Shown: in pieces, positions 30,082-34,869 of the stretch
How the letters are laid out: the number at the start of each line of letters is the position of its first letter
How positions within the stretch are numbered: position 1 is the stretch's first letter
Assembly: GCA_041487355.1 (NCBI GenBank)
Contig: JBGPND010000033.1
Span: 1-34,869, forward strand
Length of the DNA stretch: 34,869 nucleotides
Direction: 5' to 3'
DNA from: JAMXLO01 sp041487355
Lineage (GTDB): Bacteria; Pseudomonadota; Alphaproteobacteria; Acetobacterales; Acetobacteraceae
The notes under the pieces: model-generated
Told to the model about the DNA's origin: nothing
The model's input: the letters and a program-made list of their open reading frames with translations, nothing else
Database searches by the model: none
Translations under genes and position numbers: made by a program

Positions 30082-31158
30082 TCAGCTCATGATCTCCTGC
30101 CACTTGCGGGTCCAATCGCCGCGCTTGCTGCCGATCACCGCGCTGTCGGGAAAATCGACGCTGGCCATCTTCTGCTCCGTGACAATCTGCGTCGCGGCGT
30201 AGTCGGCGGGCCAGTCGGTGATGTCGGGGCGGCCAGGGCTGGAGTGATACGCCAGATTGAATGCACGCTGCACCTCGGGGTCGAGGCGGAAGTTGATGAA
30301 CTCGAATGCGAGCTTCTTGTTTGCCGCACCCACCGGCACGGACGCGCAGTTGGCAAGCCCGATCGTGCCCTCCTTCGGGATGGTGAAATCCACCGGGTAG
30401 TTGTGCGCCACGTAGTAGCCCGAGCGGGCACTCCAGAACGGTGCCAGCCAGACCTGATCGTTTTCGAAATAGGGTGCCGCAGCGTCGGACGCCATCACGC
30501 TCACGCCGACCCAGGGCTTCTGTGCCTTCAGCAGGTCCCAGGCGGGCTGCATGTTCTCCACGCCGCCGCCCCTCAGCTTGGCTGCCATGATCAATGCGTA
30601 GACCGACAGCAGGTTGGCCGGCTCGAAGGCGATCAGATGGCCCTTGATCTTGTCGCCGTACGCGGGCCCCGGATCCCAGTAGTTCGCCCACGACTCCGGC
30701 TTGGCGAGATGTGTCTTGTTCCACAGCAGCGCGAGATACTGGTAGGTGTGCACTACGCCGGTGGGCGGGATGATGCTGTGGCTCTTCTGCCAGACATGCT
30801 TGAGGTTCGGCACCTCCGCTTCGCCGAGCGTCTCCAGCAGCTTCTCCTTCTGGCCGAGGATGACCTCGGGCGGCGTCAGCTCGGCGGCCACATCGAAGCC
30901 GGGAGCACCGCGCGATGCCCGGATCTTCGCGTAGTTCTGCGCCGCGGTGCCGGTGCTGTCATAGGTGACCTTGACGCCGAACTTCTTCTCGAACGGCTCG
31001 ATCGTCGTCCGCGTGATGATGTCCTGGAACTCGGCGCCATAGCCGTTGACCACCAGCGTGTCGGCGGCGAGCGCCGGTATCACGAACGGAGCAGCGAGCG
31101 CCCCGCCCGAAGCTTGCAACAGCCTGCGCCGTGACAGAACCGATCTGTTGCGTGTCAT
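30082..31158 (-). CDS. Periplasmic binding protein of the polyamine-type ABC importer (PotD-like)
   Basis: A 358-residue secreted protein. The N-terminus has a twin-arginine-like signal (SRRRLLQASGGALAAPFVIPALA, residues about 9-31, likely cleaved after A-L-A-A). The mature part starts DTLVVNGYGAEFQDII and shows the SBP_bac_8/PotD plan: YDSTGTAAQNYAKIRAS, FDVAAELTPPEVI, YQYLALLWNKTHL, PESWANYWDP, and KKLAFEFINFRLDPEVQ near the C-terminus. It captures a small solute and delivers it to the PotBC-like permeases. Polyamines, aminoethylphosphonate and iron complexes are all bound by relatives. It is the first gene of the long minus-strand operon, 54 bases after zwf. Confidence 0.9.
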   Translation of the reverse strand: MTRNRSVLSRRRLLQASGGALAAPFVIPALAADTLVVNGYGAEFQDIITRTTIEPFEKKFGVKVTYDSTGTAAQNYAKIRASRGAPGFDVAAELTPPEVILGQKEKLLETLGEAEVPNLKHVWQKSHSIIPPTGVVHTYQYLALLWNKTHLAKPESWANYWDPGPAYGDKIKGHLIAFEPANLLSVYALIMAAKLRGGGVENMQPAWDLLKAQKPWVGVSVMASDAAAPYFENDQVWLAPFWSARSGYYVAHNYPVDFTIPKEGTIGLANCASVPVGAANKKLAFEFINFRLDPEVQRAFNLAYHSSPGRPDITDWPADYAATQIVTEQKMASVDFPDSAVIGSKRGDWTRKWQEIMS

Positions 31159-31173
31159 TGCCCCACCTACCCC

Positions 31174-31188
31174 CCGGCATTTTGCCGG
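31174..31188. terminator. Small hairpin between zwf and the binding protein gene
   Basis: CCGGCA-TTT-TGCCGG is a short perfect stem with a 3-base loop, located in the 54-base gap. It has no U tract on the minus strand, so it is more likely a minor processing or ribosome-site structure than a strong terminator. Read-through from zwf therefore remains possible. Confidence 0.3.
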
Positions 31189-31212
31189 AGTATGGCGGCG
31201 CGGACTCGCGAG

Positions 31213-32826
31213 TCAAACGTTCGTGCGATGCGGTTCCTCGCCGCCGCCCACCGGCCGCCATGCGCGGCCATCGTGGTGCAGCAGCAGATCCGCCGCATGC
31301 GGGCCGTCGGTGCCGGCCGCGTAGTTCGGGAAGTGGCGCGGCGGCTTCGCGGCCCAGGCATCCAGCACCGGCTGCACGACGCGCCAGGTCTCCTCCACCA
31401 TGTCGGCGCGCTGGAACAGCGTCTGATCGCCGATCATGCAGTCATAGATCAGTGTCTCGTAGCCGACATTCGGCTCGCGCGGGAACCAGTCGCGATAGCT
31501 GAATTCCATGCGCACGGCGGCGAGGTCCACCACCGGCCCGGGCCGCTTCACCTCGAACTGCAGAGAAATGCCTTCGTCCGGCTGGATCTGCAGCACGAGC
31601 CAATTGGGCGGCAACGCCTCGACATGCGTCGCCTCGAACGGCGCGTAGGGTGCATGCTTGAAGCGGATGGCAATCTCGGTGTAGCGGCGCGACATGCGCT
31701 TGGCGGTGCGCAGATAGAACGGCACGCCCGCCCAGCGCCAGTTGTCGATCGCAAGCCGCATGGCAACGAAGGTCTCGATATTGGAATCGTGCGCCACGTC
31801 GGGCTCGGCGCGATAGCGGGGCAGCTTCGTGCCCAGGGCGGTTCCCGGGCCGTACTGGCCACGCACCGCGTCCGCCTCGCTCAGCGTGCGGAGCGCGGCG
31901 AACACGTCGGCCTTGCGGTTGCGCACCGAGTGCGCGTCGAACCCGGCGGGCGGCTCCATCGCCACCATCGCCAGCAACTGGAACACGTGATTCGGCACCA
32001 TGTCGCGCAGCGCGCCGGTGACCTCGTAGAACCTGCCGCGGTGTTCGACGCCCACGGTCTCCGCCACGGTGATCTGCACGTGGTCGATCCGGTCGCGGTT
32101 CCAGATCGGCTCGAACAACCCGTTGGCGAAGCGGAAGGCCATGATGTTCTGGACCGTCTCCTTGCCGAGAAAGTGATCGATGCGATAGATCTGCTCTTCG
32201 CGCAGCTCACGGCGGATGCGCACATTCAGCTCGCGTGCTGACTCGAGGCTGTGGCCGAACGGCTTCTCGACCACCACGCGCCGCCAGCGTTGCGGCTTGT
32301 CGTCCCGCAGTTCCTCGTCCAGCAGGCCAGCATGGCCGAGCTGCTCGATCACCGGGCCGAAGAAACGGTCCGCCACCGCCAGATAGAACAGGCAATTGCC
32401 GCCGGTGCGGTGCTGGTGCGCCACATCGTGCAGACGCAGCCGGAGCTTCTCGTATAGCAAGCGGTCGTTCAGGTCGCCCTGCACATAGGACATGCAACCG
32501 GCCAGACGCTGCCACGCCGCTTCGTCGATCGCATCGATGCGGCTTTCGCTGTTCGGATTGCCGATGAAGCCCTGCAGCATCTCGCGCAGGCTGTCGCGCC
32601 ACGCCGCCACGCTGCGCTCGGCGATGTCGACGCCGACGATGGCGAAGTGCTCGGGGATCAGGCCGGTGTGCAACAGGTTGTAGAGCGCGGGGAACAGCAG
32701 GCGCCTGGTGAGGTCCCCGCCGGCGCCGAAGATCACCATGGCGCACGGCCCAGGCGGCTGCGCCTGCCGCCGCGGCGGTGCCTGCACAACCTTGGAGGTA
32801 CGGGGCGATACCGGAGCGTTTGCCAT
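31213..32826 (-). CDS. zwf: Glucose-6-phosphate 1-dehydrogenase
   Basis: A 537-residue enzyme. The NADP-binding motif appears as FGAGGDLTRRLLFPALYNL (about residues 33-51), with Gly in place of the common Ser (GASGDL). EKPFG is at 187-191 and the active-site motif RIDHFLGKE at 215-223. Later conserved blocks include FANGLFEPIWNRDRIDHVQI and GRFYEVTGALRDMVPNHVFQL. It oxidises glucose-6-phosphate to 6-phosphogluconolactone, feeding the pentose phosphate and Entner-Doudoroff routes. ATG 32826 is chosen (MANAPVSP...), leaving about 28 residues before the Rossmann motif; a start at 32898 would add 24 low-complexity residues. No pgl or edd neighbours are present, which is unusual but not rare. Confidence 0.93.
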   Translation of the reverse strand: MANAPVSPRTSKVVQAPPRRQAQPPGPCAMVIFGAGGDLTRRLLFPALYNLLHTGLIPEHFAIVGVDIAERSVAAWRDSLREMLQGFIGNPNSESRIDAIDEAAWQRLAGCMSYVQGDLNDRLLYEKLRLRLHDVAHQHRTGGNCLFYLAVADRFFGPVIEQLGHAGLLDEELRDDKPQRWRRVVVEKPFGHSLESARELNVRIRRELREEQIYRIDHFLGKETVQNIMAFRFANGLFEPIWNRDRIDHVQITVAETVGVEHRGRFYEVTGALRDMVPNHVFQLLAMVAMEPPAGFDAHSVRNRKADVFAALRTLSEADAVRGQYGPGTALGTKLPRYRAEPDVAHDSNIETFVAMRLAIDNWRWAGVPFYLRTAKRMSRRYTEIAIRFKHAPYAPFEATHVEALPPNWLVLQIQPDEGISLQFEVKRPGPVVDLAAVRMEFSYRDWFPREPNVGYETLIYDCMIGDQTLFQRADMVEETWRVVQPVLDAWAAKPPRHFPNYAAGTDGPHAADLLLHHDGRAWRPVGGGEEPHRTNV

Positions 32827-33016
32827 GGTCAGAGAGATGCCACCGCCGCTGCGTCGGGTCGAGAGGCCGCCAACGATCGGGGAAATTCCGGTCCGCACAT
32901 TTGCGAAAGATCAGATTGACCCGAAGCCGCCGGTTCCTTTAGGGTCCGTTCCGCTTTTCGTGCCGGGCTACGGGGCAGCGAAGGCGCTGTCCCGCGACAG
33001 TCGTTCGTATACGTGA

Positions 33017-33046
33017 CGTAACGAGCCGTTCGTCCACTTCGTAACG
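33017..33046. promoter_or_regulatory. Direct repeat CGTAACG x2 upstream of the MFS gene
   Basis: CGTAACG occurs at 33017-33023 and 33040-33046, 23 bases apart, about two helical turns. A palindromic CGTATACG lies at 33006-33013. This cluster sits 20-60 bases before the MFS start in the zwf-MFS divergent region. It could be an activator or repressor site; no regulator gene is adjacent. Confidence 0.3.
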
Positions 33047-33066
33047 CACTGCGGGAGGCACAAGAA

Positions 33067-34341
33067 ATGGCAATAGCCACTGGAACTGCTGCGTCCATTC
33101 CATGGTGGAGGGAGCCTACCAAGGATCAATGGATCGCCTGGTGGGCCGCCTGGCTGGGTTGGACGCTGGACGCGTTCGACTTCACCATCTTCCTGCTGAT
33201 CATGGTGCCGATCTCGCAGGAGTTCAGCGTGCCGCTGGTGGCGGTGACCGCGGTCTTCACCATCACGCTGTGGCTGCGCCTGCTCGGCGCCACCGCCTCG
33301 GGTTGGCTCGCCGACCGGGTCGGGCGGAAGATCCCGCTGATGATCTCCATCCTGTGGTTCTCGGTGTGTAACTTCATCGCCGGATTCTCGCCGAACTTTG
33401 CCTTCCTGTTCTTCTTCCGTGCTCTCCTCGGCATCGGCATGGGCGCTGAATGGCCCGCCGGAGCGTCACTGGCGATGGAATCCTGGCCGGTGCGCTCGCG
33501 CGGTTTCATGAGCGGCATTCTGCAAGGTTCGTGGGGGCTCGGCTTCCTGCTGTCCAGCGCAGTCTACGGCCTGTTCTATGGCTACATCGGCTGGCGCGGC
33601 ATGCTGTGGATCGGCATCCTGCCAGCGCTCGCGGTCGTCTGGGTGCGCAAATACGTCAAGGAGCCGGAGGTCTGGCTGGAGAACCGTCGGAAGCAGCGTG
33701 CGCAGAAGCGCGAGATGCGCTTGCCGCTGTTCGCCATCTTCAAGCGGCAGTTCATCGGCAACACGCTGACCGCCTGCTGGTGGATGGCAAGCTGCATGGT
33801 CACCTACTACTCGATCTGGGCGTTGTTCGCGACACATCTGCAAAAGGATCTGGGCCTGTCGCCGGGGCTGATCGCCACGCCGATCGCCATCGCCAACCTG
33901 GTGGCGTTCCTCGCCATGGGCTTCTGGGGCTGGGTCGGCGACGTGCTCGGCCGCCGGTGGTCGATGATCATCCCGGCGGCGATCGGCTTGGTCGTGGCAC
34001 CGACCTATCTGCTGACCAGCGATCCTACCTGGATCATCGGCGGCTTCCTCGTGCAGGGTGTGTTTGCCGGGGCGATGTACAGCCAGATGCCGAGCTACCT
34101 GACCGAACGCTTCCCCACCGAGGTTCGGGCCACGGCGAGCGGCTTCTGCTTCCATCAGGCAGCGATCTTTGGCGGATCCGTGGCGCCGATCCTGACCTAC
34201 TTCGCCGTCAACTATCAGCTCGGCTTCGCCATCCCGATGCTGATCGGCACTACATTCGGCCTGGTCAGCGTGATTGTCGCACTGCTGTGCAGCCCGGAGA
34301 CCAAGGGGCACGTCTTCCAGTCGGATCTCGTCGTCACCTGA
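33067..34341 (+). CDS. MFS transporter, SHS/carboxylate-type
   Basis: A 424-residue protein with twelve expected membrane helices. The opening WIAWWAAWLGWTLDAFDFTIFLLIMVPI carries the D-x-F-D pair typical of the sialate/carboxylate (SHS, Jen1-like) and AAHS lines. Motif A is present as GWLADRVGRK (about residues 78-87). FRALLGIGMGAEWPAGASLAMESWP (about 117-141) and TERFPTEVRATASGF in the second half are also characteristic. The Shine-Dalgarno GGGAGG lies 8 bases before ATG 33067. It is transcribed away from zwf. Likely import of lactate, pyruvate or a similar monocarboxylate; the substrate is inferred from family only. Confidence 0.9.
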   Translation: MAIATGTAASIPWWREPTKDQWIAWWAAWLGWTLDAFDFTIFLLIMVPISQEFSVPLVAVTAVFTITLWLRLLGATASGWLADRVGRKIPLMISILWFSVCNFIAGFSPNFAFLFFFRALLGIGMGAEWPAGASLAMESWPVRSRGFMSGILQGSWGLGFLLSSAVYGLFYGYIGWRGMLWIGILPALAVVWVRKYVKEPEVWLENRRKQRAQKREMRLPLFAIFKRQFIGNTLTACWWMASCMVTYYSIWALFATHLQKDLGLSPGLIATPIAIANLVAFLAMGFWGWVGDVLGRRWSMIIPAAIGLVVAPTYLLTSDPTWIIGGFLVQGVFAGAMYSQMPSYLTERFPTEVRATASGFCFHQAAIFGGSVAPILTYFAVNYQLGFAIPMLIGTTFGLVSVIVALLCSPETKGHVFQSDLVVT

Positions 34342-34364
34342 CGGGTCGGTTGCCGGGGGGTGTG

Positions 34365-34393
34365 GGCGGGGGCGATGCCTAGGCGCCCCCGCC
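34365..34393 (+). terminator. Hairpin GGCGGGGGCG / CGCCCCCGCC after the MFS gene
   Basis: GGCGGGGGCG (34365-34374) pairs perfectly with CGCCCCCGCC (34384-34393) around a 9-base loop, 23 bases after the MFS stop. No U tract follows. A second, stronger hairpin follows closely. Confidence 0.65.
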
Positions 34394-34407
34394 TGCGTCG
34401 CGTGTCG

Positions 34408-34444
34408 CATGACGCGGCCAGCCAGTCTGGCCGCGTCATGTTTC
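34408..34444 (+). terminator. Strong 14-bp hairpin terminator
   Basis: CATGACGCGGCCAG (34408-34421) and CTGGCCGCGTCATG (34427-34440) form a perfect 14-bp stem with a 5-base loop, followed by TTTC. It fits an intrinsic terminator for the MFS transcript. It may also end transcripts coming leftward from the tRNA gene, because the stem is symmetric. Confidence 0.75.
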
Positions 34445-34587
34445 ATGCAACGATCTGCCGGCGGCGGAGTGAGGTCAGCGCATGAACCCTCGACCACGCC
34501 CTTTGCCCAGACAATCCCTTGATCGATGTGGGGATACCAAACCGGGTAGTGGCGCGGCGGCCGCGACCAATATGCCGCCACGGGAGC

Positions 34588-34662
34588 TGGTGCTGCTGGA
34601 GGGGATTGAACTCTCGACCTCCCCCTTACCAAGGGGGTGCTCTACCACTGAGCTACAGCAGC
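34588..34662 (-). tRNA. tRNA-Thr (anticodon GGU)
   Basis: The 75-nt gene includes an encoded CCA end (34590-34588). The acceptor stem GCTGCTG/CAGCAGC is fully paired. The D arm is GCTCAGTGGTAGAGC. The anticodon arm is CCCCC-TTGGTAA-GGGGG, with GGT at the anticodon position. The variable loop is AGGTC and the T arm GAGAG-TTCAATC-CCCTC with one weak pair. The wobble GGU anticodon reads ACC and ACU codons. Confidence 0.95.
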
Positions 34663-34688
34663 GACCGGGGCCACAGTCAGGCCGCGCG

Positions 34689-34717
34689 GTATAGCCCCCG
34701 GGCCCCGACCGGCGCAA
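34689..34717 (-). promoter_or_regulatory. Sigma-70-type promoter of the tRNA-Thr gene
   Basis: On the minus strand, TTGCGC (34717-34712) and CTATAC (34694-34689) are separated by exactly 17 bases. A G+C-rich stretch (CGCGCGGCC) follows the -10 box, as expected for stable RNA promoters under stringent control. The tRNA 5' end lies about 26 bases downstream of the -10 box. Confidence 0.65.
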
Positions 34718-34869
34718 GCAGCCCCTGGACCCAGGATTCCCGAACAAACCGGCGGGCGCGGCGAGGGGTGGGTGGATTTTCGGGTAAGGCGGCGGCTCGC
34801 GCTCAGTTCTGCATCGCGAGAGCCTTCCTTTCAGGTGCGGCTGCACGCCGGGCGAGTCTGGGTGTGAGC

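Overview
The window is a high-G+C chromosomal segment of an alphaproteobacterium. The gene content (hydroxypyruvate isomerase with tartronate semialdehyde reductase, an SHS-type MFS carrier, many ABC importers, an IS1595-type transposase, dispersed palindromic repeats with CTCGCAATGACAG ends) fits Rhodospirillales/Acetobacteraceae. That placement is inference, because no rRNA or marker gene is present. No phage, CRISPR array, secretion system or defence locus was seen.

Layout. (1) 1-6240 is an accessory, patchwork region. It holds the start of a rhodanese-type sulfurtransferase cut by the left edge, about 850 bp without a recognisable gene, a TfoX-like protein, a thioesterase plus DMT exporter pair, and several mobile-element remains. 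The best supported is a Tn3-family-derived unit at 3781-6041. Its 38-bp terminal inverted repeats match at 33 of 38 positions. Next to the right repeat is a scrap of the 3' end of tnpA. Inside are an LLM-class oxidoreductase gene and a nested, apparently intact IS1595-family insertion sequence. A second tnpA scrap in the opposite orientation lies near 1.0-1.2 kb.

(2) 6271-15043 carries mostly metabolic genes: an XRE regulator / NUDIX hydrolase / AlaX alanyl-tRNA editing operon, glxR-hyi (glyoxylate/hydroxypyruvate metabolism), an AI-2E-family permease, an inositol-type dehydrogenase with inosose dehydratase (iolE), a TauD-family dioxygenase, and dUTPase.

(3) 15148-18196 encodes an ABC importer of the nitrate/taurine class. 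It is built from one double-length permease and an ATPase with an extra C-terminal domain. No binding protein gene is adjacent.

(4) 18261-22940 is a surface-glycan or glycolipid cluster: two GT2 polyprenyl-phosphate glycosyltransferases, an ArnT-like GT39 enzyme and a SAM methyltransferase.

(5) 23082-31158, all on the minus strand, is a run of nine tightly packed genes. A complete polyamine-type ABC importer (binding protein, two permeases, ATPase) comes first, followed by an oligopeptide-type importer (two permeases, two ATPases) and a small membrane protein. Several junctions have ATGA or GTGA overlaps. Only one binding protein is present for the two transporters.

(6) 31213-34869 holds zwf (glucose-6-phosphate dehydrogenase), a divergent MFS carrier with strong hairpins downstream, and a tRNA-Thr(GGU) gene with a clear promoter.

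No wholly unknown multi-gene system was found. The least ordinary item is the Tn3-derived unit carrying a single passenger gene, with its surroundings of repeats and fragments.
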